Shown: positions 1 through 8,350 of the stretch, piece after piece | How the letters are laid out: each line of letters opens with the position of its first letter | Numbering within the stretch: position 1 is the first letter of the stretch | NCBI GenBank assembly: GCA_959599095.1 | Contig: CAUGGC010000039.1 | Location: 1 to 14,211, forward strand | Reading direction: 5' to 3' | From: an uncultured Collinsella sp. | GTDB taxonomy: Bacteria; Actinomycetota; Coriobacteriia; Coriobacteriales; Coriobacteriaceae | DNA: 14,211 nucleotides | Notes under the pieces: generated by a model | The model's database searches: none | Told to the model about the DNA's origin: nothing | Seen by the model: only the letters and a program-made list of their open reading frames with translations | Made by a program: the position numbers and the translations under genes

Positions 1-34
1 CATTGTGGCTCTTGACAGCGGATTGGGTCATATG

Positions 35-149
35 AGCGAGCGGACACCAGAGCGAGCAAGGTGCCTTGAAACGAGGCGGCATTGACCTTCTGGTCATGCC
101 GCCGAAGTTAAAAGGCAGATTGCCGCTCTGGCGGGCTTGCAGCGTCGGC
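35..149. repeat. Structured intergenic element, copy A
   Basis: This 115-nt element matches a second copy at 5395-5509 in length and layout. Shared blocks are AGCGAGCAAGGTG (51-63), CAGATTGCCGCT (116-127) and TTGCAGCGTCGGC (137-149). The helices are P1 47-54 with 124-131, then bulged A55, P1b GCAA 56-59 with TTGC 120-123, an internal loop GG/GA, P2 62-67 with 112-117, and an apical hairpin 75-87 with 92-103 (one bulged T, loop TTCT). P1 and P2 differ in sequence from copy B but stay paired. It lies just beyond the hspR stop on the minus strand. The transcribed strand is not known. I do not recognise the family; it could be a structured RNA, a REP-like repeat or an mRNA 3' element. Confidence 0.75.
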
Positions 150-151
150 CC

Positions 152-179
152 GTTACGCGGTTTGGTAAAACCGCGTAAC
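152..179. other. Perfect 12-bp hairpin at the hspR stop codon
   Basis: Arms 152-163 and 168-179 are perfectly complementary around the loop GGTA. The hairpin runs into the last bases of the hspR stop codon (179-181). No T-run follows on either strand, so it is not a standard intrinsic terminator. It may stabilise the 3' end of the hspR mRNA or belong with the neighbouring structured element. Copy B of that element has no equivalent hairpin before the niaR stop. Confidence 0.6.
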
Positions 180-595
180 TACAAATCCCCGCCAGCGCCC
201 AGCAGCTTGCGCATGACCTGTTCGGGGTTAACCGAGCCGTCGCGCGGGGCCAGGGCGGTGATCTTCTTCTGCATCTTGTACTCGTGCAGTTCGTCCTCGA
301 GCTGGCGCACGCGGGCACGGAGTTTTTCGTTCTCGCGCTCGCGCTCCTCGGCGCGCTCCTTCATATCGAGGATGCGCACCACGCCGGCAAGGTTGATGCC
401 CTCGTCGGTCAGCTGGTTGATGAGTTCCAGACGCTCGATATCGGCACGCGAATACAGGCGCGTATTACCGCCCGAGCGCTGGGGGTTCACCAGGCCCTTG
501 GACTCGTAGACGCGCAGAGTCTGCGGGTGCATGCCGGTCAGCTCGGCCGCCACGCTGATCATGTACAGCGGTTTGTTCCTATTGTCCTCGGCCAT
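179..595 (-). CDS. hspR: HspR, MerR-family heat-shock repressor
   Basis: The 138-aa protein is the right size for HspR. The N-terminal half is a MerR-type winged helix-turn-helix: the stretch from about Y11 carries ISVAAELTGMHPQTLRVYE, then GLVNPQRSGGNTRLYS and a RADIERLELINQL helix. A charged coiled-coil segment follows at about residues 76-107, where MerR proteins dimerise, and then a short tail. In actinobacteria HspR binds HAIR operators and represses the dnaK operon with DnaK as co-repressor; that is family knowledge. Here it is the last gene of the dnaK-grpE-dnaJ-hspR operon, 72 bp after dnaJ, which fits autoregulation. I found no convincing HAIR operator upstream of dnaK. The ATG at 595 has an AGGGG-type purine stretch upstream. 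Confidence 0.95.
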   Translation of the reverse strand: MAEDNRNKPLYMISVAAELTGMHPQTLRVYESKGLVNPQRSGGNTRLYSRADIERLELINQLTDEGINLAGVVRILDMKERAEERERENEKLRARVRQLEDELHEYKMQKKITALAPRDGSVNPEQVMRKLLGAGGDL

Positions 596-667
596 GCTAC
601 CTGACCCCTTTCCGTCTCGTTATCGTCCATCATAAGCCCGCGGGCGCGGGCGTGCGCCACGACCGCC

Positions 668-1633
668 TTAGTACGTCGCCTTGTAACGGTTGACCTTCTC
701 GCGATAGTCGCGCGTGTCGGCCTCGCGCAGCTTGGTCATGGCATCGCGCTCGTCATTGGACAGGTTCGTGGGAACCTGCACCTTGATCTCGACGAGCAGC
801 GCGCCTGTGCGGCCACGGTGCTTAACATCGGGCGCACCCATCTCCTTAAAGCGGAACTTCTTGCCCGTCTGGGTGCCCGCAGGCACTTTCAAACGAACCG
901 TCGCACCGCCGGGCGTGGGCACGTCCACCGTGCAGCCGAGGGCCGCCTCATAGACCGAGACCGGTACCTCCATGGTCACGTCGGCGCCTTTGCGCTTAAA
1001 CAGCGGGTGCTCCTCCACATGCGTAGTCACGACCAGGTCGCCGCGCTCGCCACCGGCAACGCCATACTCGCCGCGACGTTTGTAGCGCAGCTTGCCGCCG
1101 TCGACCGCGCCCGCGGGCACCGAGACCGTAATGGTCTGCTGTTCGCCCGTCGAGGGAATGCGGTAGGTGACCTTGTGCGTCACGCCGCGGAACGCGTCCT
1201 CGGCCGAAACATCGACGGTCAGTGACAGGTCGCCGCCCTTGCGAGCACGGCTGCGGCCCGCGCCGGCACCGGCATTACCCGCAGCCCCGGCAAAGCCCGA
1301 GCCCCAATCGCTGCCCCAGGCGCCGTTGCCGCTAAAGATGCTATCGAAGATATCGCCCCAGCCGCTCGCGCCGGCACCGGCGCCGTAGCCACCGCTATAC
1401 GCGCCGCCCGCGCCCGGCATGCCGCCGAACATGAGCATCTGGTCGTACTCTTTGCGCTTCTTCTCGTCCGAAAGCGTCTCGTAGGCCTCGCTGATCTCCT
1501 TGAACTTGGCCTCGTCGCCGCCGGCATCGGGGTGATATTTTTGCGCGAGCTTGCGAAACGCGCTCTTAATCTCTTTGTCGGAGGCGCTCTTGGATACGCC
1601 CAGGATGTCATAGAAGGTTTTGCCTGCAGCCAT
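668..1633 (-). CDS. dnaJ: DnaJ-like J-domain co-chaperone without zinc finger
   Basis: This 321-aa Hsp40 stimulates the DnaK ATPase. The J domain spans about residues 6-70 with the HPD triad at 34-36. A long Gly/Ala/Ser-rich linker follows, then two C-terminal beta-barrel domains (from about residue 130; motifs VPAGAVDGGKLRYKRRGEYG and VPTPGGATVRLKVPAG). The four CxxCxGxG repeats of classical DnaJ are absent, and only one cysteine is visible in the whole protein. That makes it a type II (CbpA-like) J-protein although it sits in the dnaK operon. I chose ATG 1633 over an in-frame ATG at 1666 because a strong GGAGAGGAG lies 5 nt upstream and the J domain begins right after it. The gene lies 108 nt downstream of grpE, across a strong hairpin. 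Confidence 0.92.
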   Translation of the reverse strand: MAAGKTFYDILGVSKSASDKEIKSAFRKLAQKYHPDAGGDEAKFKEISEAYETLSDEKKRKEYDQMLMFGGMPGAGGAYSGGYGAGAGASGWGDIFDSIFSGNGAWGSDWGSGFAGAAGNAGAGAGRSRARKGGDLSLTVDVSAEDAFRGVTHKVTYRIPSTGEQQTITVSVPAGAVDGGKLRYKRRGEYGVAGGERGDLVVTTHVEEHPLFKRKGADVTMEVPVSVYEAALGCTVDVPTPGGATVRLKVPAGTQTGKKFRFKEMGAPDVKHRGRTGALLVEIKVQVPTNLSNDERDAMTKLREADTRDYREKVNRYKATY

Positions 1634-1706
1634 CGTAGCTCCTCTCCTGTTACGTCCGCCATCCATGCAGACGACGGCTCATGCTTTCATATGGCACTAG
1701 GTCAGA

Positions 1707-1736
1707 AAGGGCCCCGGGTGTTGCCCCGGGGCCCTT
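1707..1736 (-). terminator. GC-rich hairpin between grpE and dnaJ
   Basis: Arms 1707-1718 and 1725-1736 form a perfect 12-bp stem (AAGGGCCCCGGG and its complement) with a 6-nt loop. It begins 5 bp past the grpE stop. Read on the minus strand, the stem is followed by only three T residues before C, so it would be a weak or leaky intrinsic terminator, or a processing or stability hairpin. It could lower dnaJ-hspR expression relative to dnaK-grpE. Confidence 0.6.
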
Positions 1737-1741
1737 CTCAA

Positions 1742-2584
1742 TTACTCCTCGGTACTCTCGGCCGTATCGGCCGTAGCATCCTCGGGCGCCGCTTCGGGCT
1801 CCGGTGCGGGGCGCTTCTCGCCACCGTAGGTCACCGTCACCATCGCGGAACGCAGAATGCGATCCGCCATGCGGTAGCCCTTTTGGTACACGTCGTTGAC
1901 GGTCTCGTCGTACTGCGATGCGTCCTCGACGCGACCCACAGCCTGATGCTCGAGCGGATCGAACGCCTCGCCCTTGGGGTCGATGGGCTCAACGCCCTCG
2001 TGTGCAAACACGTCGAGCAGCTTGGCATGAACCGCATCGACGCCGTCGACGAACTGCTTAAAGTCGTCGGAAAGCTCTTGGCTGCGGGCATGGTCGATCG
2101 CGCGCTCGATATCGTCGACCACCGGCAGCAGCGCGGTGACGAGCTTCTCGGTCGCACGCTCGCGCTCGGCGATGCGCTCGCTGGCAGTGCGGCGACGGAA
2201 GTTCTCCCAGTCGGCCTGCAGGCGGGCGGTGCGCTCGGTAGCGTCCTTCGCCTTGTCCTCGGCGGCCTTCTGAGCCTCTGCCGCAGCATCGAGCTCGTTG
2301 CGCACGTCGGCAAGCTCCTTTTGGGCCTGCTCGAACTTGAGCTTAAAGTCGTTGTCGGCGGCTTCCTCACCGGCGCGGATAGCGGCTTCCACCATCTCGT
2401 CCTCGGTCATCGTCGCCTCCTTGTTGGAATCCTCTACCTGGTTCTCGGCAGCCTCGGCGGCCGGGGCCTCGTTGGCCTCGGTATCGTCTGCGGCCTCTAC
2501 GGGAATCTTCACGTCCTTCTCCTCAGAGTCAACGGGGGCGGCGCCAACGGCGGCCGCCTCCGTGCGAGCTTTACGGGCGGACAT
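1742..2584 (-). CDS. grpE: GrpE nucleotide exchange factor for DnaK
   Basis: GrpE releases ADP from DnaK. The 280-aa frame has an acidic, Ala/Glu-rich N-terminus (about 1-75) that looks disordered, then a long coiled coil (about 78-135), the LQADWENFRRRTASER helix, and the C-terminal beta domain with GVEPIDPKGEAFDPLEHQAV and QKGYRMADRILRSAMVTV. An acidic tail ends the protein. The upstream ATG at 2584 starts 2 nt after the dnaK stop (TAATCATG), so it could be translationally coupled. An in-frame ATG at 2410 has a perfect AAGGAGG 5 nt upstream and would give a 222-aa protein of more usual GrpE length. I report the long form; either or both starts may be used. The coiled coil and catalytic domain are complete in both. 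Confidence 0.93.
   Translation of the reverse strand: MSARKARTEAAAVGAAPVDSEEKDVKIPVEAADDTEANEAPAAEAAENQVEDSNKEATMTEDEMVEAAIRAGEEAADNDFKLKFEQAQKELADVRNELDAAAEAQKAAEDKAKDATERTARLQADWENFRRRTASERIAERERATEKLVTALLPVVDDIERAIDHARSQELSDDFKQFVDGVDAVHAKLLDVFAHEGVEPIDPKGEAFDPLEHQAVGRVEDASQYDETVNDVYQKGYRMADRILRSAMVTVTYGGEKRPAPEPEAAPEDATADTAESTEE
2408..2422 (-). promoter_or_regulatory. Perfect Shine-Dalgarno and internal ATG inside grpE
   Basis: On the minus strand AAGGAGG (2416-2422) lies 5 nt before ATG (2408-2410), in frame with grpE at codon 59. It is the best ribosome binding site I see in the heat-shock operon. It marks either the true GrpE start or a second start giving a shorter isoform without the acidic N-terminal extension. 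Confidence 0.6.
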
Positions 2585-2586
2585 GA

Positions 2587-4479
<1,893 letters not shown>

Positions 4480-4580
4480 TAGAAATTCCCTCTCTCTTGT
4501 GCGTTCGCGCCGCCTTGACGGTCTGTCGCGCGGCGCTTCGGCTTGTCTTTCAGGATGTAGTGTATCCCCTTATGGGCCGG

Positions 4581-4620
4581 AATATACAAAATCTAAGTCA
4601 ATTCATATAAGATTTCTTAT
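4581..4620 (-). promoter_or_regulatory. Probable dnaK promoter/operator region
   Basis: The most AT-rich stretch upstream of dnaK contains, on the minus strand, TTGACT (4595-4600) and TATATT (4581-4586), which are too close together to be one -35/-10 pair. It also contains a 14-bp palindrome ATAAGA-AA-TCTTAT (4607-4620). The spacing does not give one clear sigma-70 promoter, so only the region is assigned. No CTTGAGT-N7-ACTCAAG HAIR operator or CIRCE element is present. The palindrome is a candidate regulator site. Confidence 0.35.
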
Positions 4621-4784
4621 CTCTGAGAGTTTAGGTTCTTAAATGCGCAGGTAAGTGCGCTGTTTGAGTTCTCGGCAAATCTATCGAGATCTATGTAGAG
4701 TTGGCTGAGGTTTGGGCCAGAGCCACATGGAGCGGTCTTTGGGCGGTCCCGAGGAAAGCACAACCCGTTTTGAGTGTGGATTCT

Positions 4785-4834
4785 GGGTCGCAGTTTCCGT
4801 CTGAAGGCCCAACCGGAAACTGCGACCCGTTTTT
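4785..4834 (+). terminator. Strong orphan intrinsic terminator
   Basis: Arms 4785-4799 and 4814-4828 (GGGTCGCAGTTTCCG and its exact complement) form a 15-bp perfect stem with a 14-nt loop, followed by G and five T residues (4830-4834). The orientation is plus strand, yet no plus-strand gene lies upstream because dnaK runs the other way. It may end a small RNA that starts somewhere in 4620-4780, or be a dispersed repeat hairpin. ACCCGTTTT occurs both just before (4764-4771 region) and within the 3' flank. Confidence 0.7.
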
Positions 4835-4995
4835 CGGCCAAATAACGGGATGTCCTTTCCGCAGGCGCGCTCAATCGCTCAATATTACGAGTCACCTTTA
4901 TCTAACATTTGTGCATCTCAACGGCCCCACCTGCGCGTTTTTTAGTAAACCTTGGCATACTCGGCGAACGGTATGAAGATGCCGGCCAGAGGGTA

Positions 4996-5023
4996 TTGCA
5001 AACGGTCGCTCCCGTGGTATGTT
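4996..5023 (+). promoter_or_regulatory. Probable ferredoxin promoter
   Basis: TTGCAA (4996-5001), a 16-bp spacer, then TATGTT (5018-5023) preceded by TGG, which makes an extended -10 (TGnTATGTT). It lies about 60 bp upstream of the ferredoxin start codon. This is a sequence match only. Confidence 0.45.
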
Positions 5024-5084
5024 TTTGCCCGAATCAAACCGGCGCGCATCGCCTGTAGCGTCGGTCAACAGAGAGGAAACTACC

Positions 5085-5270
5085 ATGGCTCATCCCGTAA
5101 TTGATGCCGACGAGTGCATCGCTTGTGGCGTTTGCGTCGACACCTGCCCCGCCGGCGTTCTGGAGCTCCAGGACGTCGCTACCGTCGCTGACGAGGACTC
5201 CTGCGTCGCCTGTGGCGCTTGCCAGGACGCTTGCCCCGCTGGCGCGATCACCGAGATCGTCGAGGAGTAA
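5085..5270 (+). CDS. 2[4Fe-4S] bacterial-type ferredoxin
   Basis: This 61-aa soluble electron carrier has two complete cluster motifs, CIACGVCVDTCP (Cys 11, 14, 17, 21) and CVACGACQDACP (Cys 40, 43, 46, 50). The fourth cysteine of each motif completes the other cluster, as in clostridial-type ferredoxins. It is strongly acidic, as expected for a low-potential donor in anaerobic metabolism such as pyruvate:ferredoxin oxidoreductase or hydrogenase (inference). I chose ATG 5085 because GAGAGGAAA lies a few nt upstream; a longer in-frame start at 5019 would fall in the promoter. It is monocistronic, with its own promoter (4996-5023) and a terminator directly downstream. Confidence 0.95.
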   Translation: MAHPVIDADECIACGVCVDTCPAGVLELQDVATVADEDSCVACGACQDACPAGAITEIVEE

Positions 5271-5305
5271 CAACTCCCCCACTTGCGCACTCAAAAGTAC
5301 ACCGT

Positions 5306-5354
5306 GCACAAAAAGAAGGCCTTCGCATCGCCGCGGAGGCCTCCTTTTTTGTGC
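5306..5354. terminator. Bidirectional intrinsic terminator
   Basis: The stem is GCACAAAAA (5306-5314) with TTTTTGTGC (5346-5354) and AGGCCT (5317-5322) with AGGCCT (5337-5342), with a small internal loop and a 14-nt loop. Plus-strand reading gives the inner stem followed by CCTTTTTT for the ferredoxin. Minus-strand reading gives the inner stem followed by TCTTTTT, which can end the nad operon. If so, structured element B lies inside the 3' UTR of the nadABC-niaR mRNA. Confidence 0.8.
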
Positions 5355-5394
5355 GGATAACTAATTTGGCACCGTCGCAGGTTGAGCTCACGTC

Positions 5395-5509
5395 AGCGAA
5401 AACGCCCCTAAGCGAGCAAGGTGACGTGAAAGAGGAGGGAAGCGTACTTTGGGTACGCAACCGACGATTGAACGTCAGATTGCCGCTTAGGGGCGTTTGC
5501 AGCGTCGGC
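5395..5509. repeat. Structured intergenic element, copy B
   Basis: This 115-nt element has the same architecture as copy A (35-149). P1 is 5400-5414 with 5484-5498 (15 bp), then bulged A5415, P1b 5416-5419 with 5480-5483, a GG/GA internal loop, P2 TGACGT 5422-5427 with ACGTCA 5472-5477, and an apical hairpin GCGTAC 5442-5447 with GTACGC 5453-5458. Blocks 5411-5423, 5476-5487 and 5497-5509 are identical to copy A. CCGACG (5461-5466) could pair with CGTCGG (5503-5508) as a pseudoknot; copy A keeps this only partly. Its end touches the niaR stop codon, so it sits in the niaR 3' UTR on the minus strand. Confidence 0.75.
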
Positions 5510-6054
5510 TACGATAGGTCGTCTTCGTAGGGCATCAGGTCTGCCAGATAGCCCTTCTCCTTGAGCATGGCCTCAATCTCGTCGAGAGTCTGCTCGTCCT
5601 CCGCCGCGATGCGATGGAAGTGATAGCCGCTCGTCACCGTTAGTAATGGAAAGCTCTTGCCGCTCTCAATATCGTGCAGGTAGCGCTCAACATCGCGACG
5701 ATTGCGGATGTCCAGGTCGGCCGTAATCTTACCGTACACGCGGTGATTGACGATCACGTTGAGCACGGCGCCTCCGGCGTCGACGATACTCGTAAGCTCA
5801 TCGCCTGCCTGCTCCACGCCGTGGCGAACCTTGACCAAGCGCGTGGGCACGGCGGGGCTGCTGGGGGCCTCCTGCAGCACGTAGCCGCGATTGGTCGCCA
5901 CGATATCGTGCCCATCGGCACGTAACAGGGCAATATCCTGAACCACGACCTGACGGCTCACGCCAACCTCGCGGGCAAGCGCGCTGCCCGAAACGGGCTC
6001 CGTGGCTCCCTCGAGCACGACCATGATGGCACGGCGACGCTCGCGGGCGTCCAT
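5509..6054 (-). CDS. niaR: NiaR, niacin-responsive transcriptional repressor (3H domain)
   Basis: The 181-aa protein has an N-terminal helix-turn-helix (about 4-58, including SGSALAREVGVSRQVVVQDIALLRADGHDI) and a C-terminal 3H domain (about 72-170). The conserved histidines are visible in VRHGVEQAGDE, NHRVYGKI and GYHFHRI; in this family they bind a metal, and the domain senses nicotinic acid (family knowledge). NiaR represses NAD synthesis and niacin uptake genes when niacin is plentiful. Its ATG overlaps the nadC stop by one base (TAATG), so it is co-translated with nadABC and probably autoregulated through the palindrome at 9418-9461. The stop codon abuts structured element B. Confidence 0.93.
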   Translation of the reverse strand: MDARERRRAIMVVLEGATEPVSGSALAREVGVSRQVVVQDIALLRADGHDIVATNRGYVLQEAPSSPAVPTRLVKVRHGVEQAGDELTSIVDAGGAVLNVIVNHRVYGKITADLDIRNRRDVERYLHDIESGKSFPLLTVTSGYHFHRIAAEDEQTLDEIEAMLKEKGYLADLMPYEDDLS

Positions 6055-6914
6055 TATTTACCGTCCAGCAGACGCAGGTGCTTAAGCGAGAGGTCGAGAA
6101 TCGGCGCAGAGTGCGTCAGCGCCCCCGAGCTAATAAAGTCAACGCCCAGGTCGGCAAGCGCGCGGATATTGCTGGCATCCACGTTGCCCGAGCACTCGGT
6201 CTTGGCGCGGCCGGCGATAAGCTCAATCGCGGCAGCCATGTCGTCGTGGGTCATGTTGTCGAACATGATGATGTCGGCGCCGGCTTCCACGGCCTCGCGC
6301 ACCATGTCCAGGTTCTCGCACTCGATCTCGACCGTCGTGGTAAACGATGCATGGGCGCGCGCCATCTCGATCGCACGCGTCACGCCACCGGCGGCATCGA
6401 TGTGGTTGTCCTTGAGCATGACAGCCGTCGACAGGTTGTAGCGGTGGTTGCTGCCGCCACCGATCTCGACCGCAGCCTTCTCAAAGATACGCATGCCCGG
6501 CGTGGTCTTACGTGTGTCGACAAGCACGGTCTTGGTACCCTCGAGCGCCGCTGCCATGTTGTGTGTGTAGGTGGCGATACCGCTCATACGCTGCAGATAG
6601 TTGAGCGCCACGCGCTCGCCCGAAAGCAGCACGCGCGCATCGCCGCGCACCTGGCCCACATGGTCGCCGGCGTGCACCTCGTCACCATCGGCGACATCAA
6701 ACAGCACCGAGCTCTGCGAATCCAGCAGCTCAAAGGTGCGAGCAAACACATCCAAGCCCGCGATGATGCCATCGGCCTTGGCGATAAGCTCCACCGTAGC
6801 GGGACGCGCCGTGGGGCACACGCTCGCCGTGCTCACGTCCTCAAACGTAATGTCCTCGCGCAGAGCCTGCAGAATTAGATCATCGACGACGAGTTTCATA
6901 GTAATGGGATTCAT
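6054..6914 (-). CDS. nadC: Nicotinate-nucleotide pyrophosphorylase (quinolinate phosphoribosyltransferase)
   Basis: NadC converts quinolinate and PRPP to nicotinate mononucleotide, CO2 and pyrophosphate. The 286-aa length is normal. Visible motifs in order are LNYLQRMSGIAT, VDTRKTTPGMR (PRPP and quinolinate contacts), GGSNHRYNLS, LKDNHI, VEIECEN, IMFDNM and the C-terminal ISSGALTHSAPILDLSL. The ATG at 6914 follows GGAGGAG, which is encoded by the last codons of nadB, 3 nt after the nadB stop; an internal ATG five codons in is less likely. It is the third gene of nadA-nadB-nadC-niaR. Confidence 0.97.
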   Translation of the reverse strand: MNPITMKLVVDDLILQALREDITFEDVSTASVCPTARPATVELIAKADGIIAGLDVFARTFELLDSQSSVLFDVADGDEVHAGDHVGQVRGDARVLLSGERVALNYLQRMSGIATYTHNMAAALEGTKTVLVDTRKTTPGMRIFEKAAVEIGGGSNHRYNLSTAVMLKDNHIDAAGGVTRAIEMARAHASFTTTVEIECENLDMVREAVEAGADIIMFDNMTHDDMAAAIELIAGRAKTECSGNVDASNIRALADLGVDFISSGALTHSAPILDLSLKHLRLLDGK

Positions 6915-6917
6915 GGT

Positions 6918-8294
6918 CTACTCCTCCACGGCCTGCGTGCCGGCGGCACGGGCCAAATCATCGATTGCCAGGGTGTCGGCGCTCAGGGCGCGATGACGGC
7001 CATCGAGCGCGGGATCGCCCGCCTGCTCCACGGCCAGCGACTCGCCGGTACGCATGTACCACGCGGCGCGACGACCCCAGACCAGTGCCTCGAGCAGGCT
7101 GTTTGATGCAAGGCGGTTCTTGCCGTGAACGCCGTTGCAGGCCGTCTCGCCCGCGGCGTAGAGCTCGGGCATCGAGGTGCGGCCGTCCTTGTCGACCCAC
7201 ACGCCGCCCATAAAGTAGTGCTGCGTGGGCGTAACGGGAATGGGCTCGTCCAAGATGTCGCGGCCGTCCTCCAGGCAGCGTGCGCGGATGTTGGCAAAGT
7301 GCCCGGTCACCACGTCGCGCGCGACGGGGGCAAAGCTCAGCCACTCGTGCTCGGTGCCGTCCTGCTTCATCTGCTCGCGAATAGCGGCGGCGACCACATC
7401 GCGCGGCTGAAGCTCGTCGGTAAAGCGCTCGCCGGCGGCGTTGAGCAAAATCGCGCCCTCGCCGCGGCAGCTCTCGCTGATCAGGAAGGTGCGCCCCGGC
7501 TGCGGCGAGAACAGTCCCGTGGGATGAATCTGCACGTAGTCCAGGTGCTCCATCTTAATGCCATGCTCCTGAGCGATGTAGCAGGCATCGCCCGTGAGCT
7601 GCGGGTAGTTGGTCGAATGGTCGTATACGCCGCCGATACCGCCCGTCGCCCACAGCGTGTGGCGGGCATGGATCTTAAACGGCTCGCCGGCATGCACGCC
7701 CTCGGCGGCGTTTGCCAGCTCGTCGGCGGGACGAACCGAGTTGTCCTCGTCCACGGGAACGGCGACGACGCCGGTGCACACCGTGGCGCCGCCACGCTCA
7801 CCCGTCAGGATGTCGGTCATGGCCACGTGCTCCAAAATCTGCACGTTATCCAGCTTGCGAACGGCCTGGAGCAGCTTGGTCGTGATCTCCTTGCCCGTAA
7901 TGTCGGCATGGAAGGCAATGCGCGGGCGGCTGTGCGCGCCCTCGCGGGTAAAGTCGAGGCTGCCGTCGGCCTTGCGCTCAAAGTCCACGCCCATCGCTAG
8001 CAGGTCGTTGATGACCGAGCGGCTCGAGCGAATCATGATGTCGACGCTCTCGCGGCGGTTCTCGTAATGACCGGCGTGCATGGTGTCCTCAAAGAAGGCA
8101 TCGTAGTCAGAGCCTTCGGGCAACACGCAGATGCCGCCCTGCGCAAGCATCGAGTCGCACTCGTCGACAGCGCCCTTGGAGAGCATGATCACGCGCGTGC
8201 TCGTCGGCAGATTGAGGGCCGCGTATAGGCCCGCCACGCCGCAGCCGGCAATGACAACGTCGCACTCCATATCGGGGTATTGTTTGGTTTCCAC
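6918..8294 (-). CDS. nadB: L-aspartate oxidase
   Basis: NadB is a flavoprotein that oxidises L-aspartate to iminoaspartate, the substrate of NadA. The FAD-binding GxGxxG lies in DVVIAGCGVAGLYAAL near the N-terminus. Further family segments are MLAQGGICV, GAHSRPRIAFHADITGKEI, WATGGIGGVYDHSTN, YVQIHPTGLF, the SESCRGEGAILLN arginine region, QHYFMGGVWVD and ELYAAGETACNGVHGKNRLASNSLLEALV. At 458 aa it is shorter than the E. coli enzyme (about 540 aa), mainly at the C-terminus. I chose GTG 8294 because AGGGAGAGG lies 6 nt upstream; the ATG at 8339 has no RBS and would translate a REP-like palindrome. Anaerobic forms use fumarate or other acceptors (family knowledge). Confidence 0.95.
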   Translation of the reverse strand: METKQYPDMECDVVIAGCGVAGLYAALNLPTSTRVIMLSKGAVDECDSMLAQGGICVLPEGSDYDAFFEDTMHAGHYENRRESVDIMIRSSRSVINDLLAMGVDFERKADGSLDFTREGAHSRPRIAFHADITGKEITTKLLQAVRKLDNVQILEHVAMTDILTGERGGATVCTGVVAVPVDEDNSVRPADELANAAEGVHAGEPFKIHARHTLWATGGIGGVYDHSTNYPQLTGDACYIAQEHGIKMEHLDYVQIHPTGLFSPQPGRTFLISESCRGEGAILLNAAGERFTDELQPRDVVAAAIREQMKQDGTEHEWLSFAPVARDVVTGHFANIRARCLEDGRDILDEPIPVTPTQHYFMGGVWVDKDGRTSMPELYAAGETACNGVHGKNRLASNSLLEALVWGRRAAWYMRTGESLAVEQAGDPALDGRHRALSADTLAIDDLARAAGTQAVEE

Positions 8295-8314
8295 AGGAAT
8301 CCTCTCCCTTGTAA

Positions 8315-8345
8315 TGTGGCATAAGGGACTGTCCCTCATGTCACA
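8315..8345. repeat. REP-like 31-bp imperfect palindrome
   Basis: A palindrome centred on 8330 fills most of the 56-nt nadA-nadB gap. The core AGGGACAGTCCCT is perfect (6-1-6 on the minus strand) and the outer parts pair except at two positions, where G-U pairs are possible in RNA. GGGACAGTCCC-type palindromes recur as dispersed repeats in many bacterial genomes; that is recollection and was not checked. It lies inside the operon and could form an mRNA hairpin upstream of the nadB RBS. Confidence 0.6.
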
Positions 8346-8350
8346 TCGTT

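Larger units (their letters stand above)
4480..5084. other. 605-bp divergent intergenic region between dnaK and ferredoxin
   Basis: I see no convincing gene here. From left to right it holds the dnaK leader with its RBS and a GCGCCG/CGGCGC hairpin (4507-4512 with 4531-4536), an AT-rich likely dnaK promoter (4581-4620), a 14-bp palindrome (4607-4620), a strong plus-strand terminator (4785-4834) with no gene upstream of it, and the ferredoxin promoter and RBS (4996-5084). The short frames in it lack start signals and family resemblance. It is unusually long for this compact window, and the terminator hints at an unannotated plus-strand transcript. Confidence 0.6.

Noticed and set aside
4617..4976. 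Short open frames of about 90 codons on both strands between dnaK and ferredoxin
   Set aside because: They lack ribosome binding sites and family resemblance, and they run through the terminator hairpin.
4480..5084. HAIR or CIRCE operators for the heat-shock operon
   Set aside because: Only isolated TTGAGT half-sites (about 4664 and 4770) were found, without the matching second half at the right spacing, and no CIRCE-type repeat.
8295..8339. Longer NadB start at ATG 8339
   Set aside because: It has no RBS and its first codons are the REP-like palindrome. GTG 8294 has a good RBS and fits the family N-terminus.
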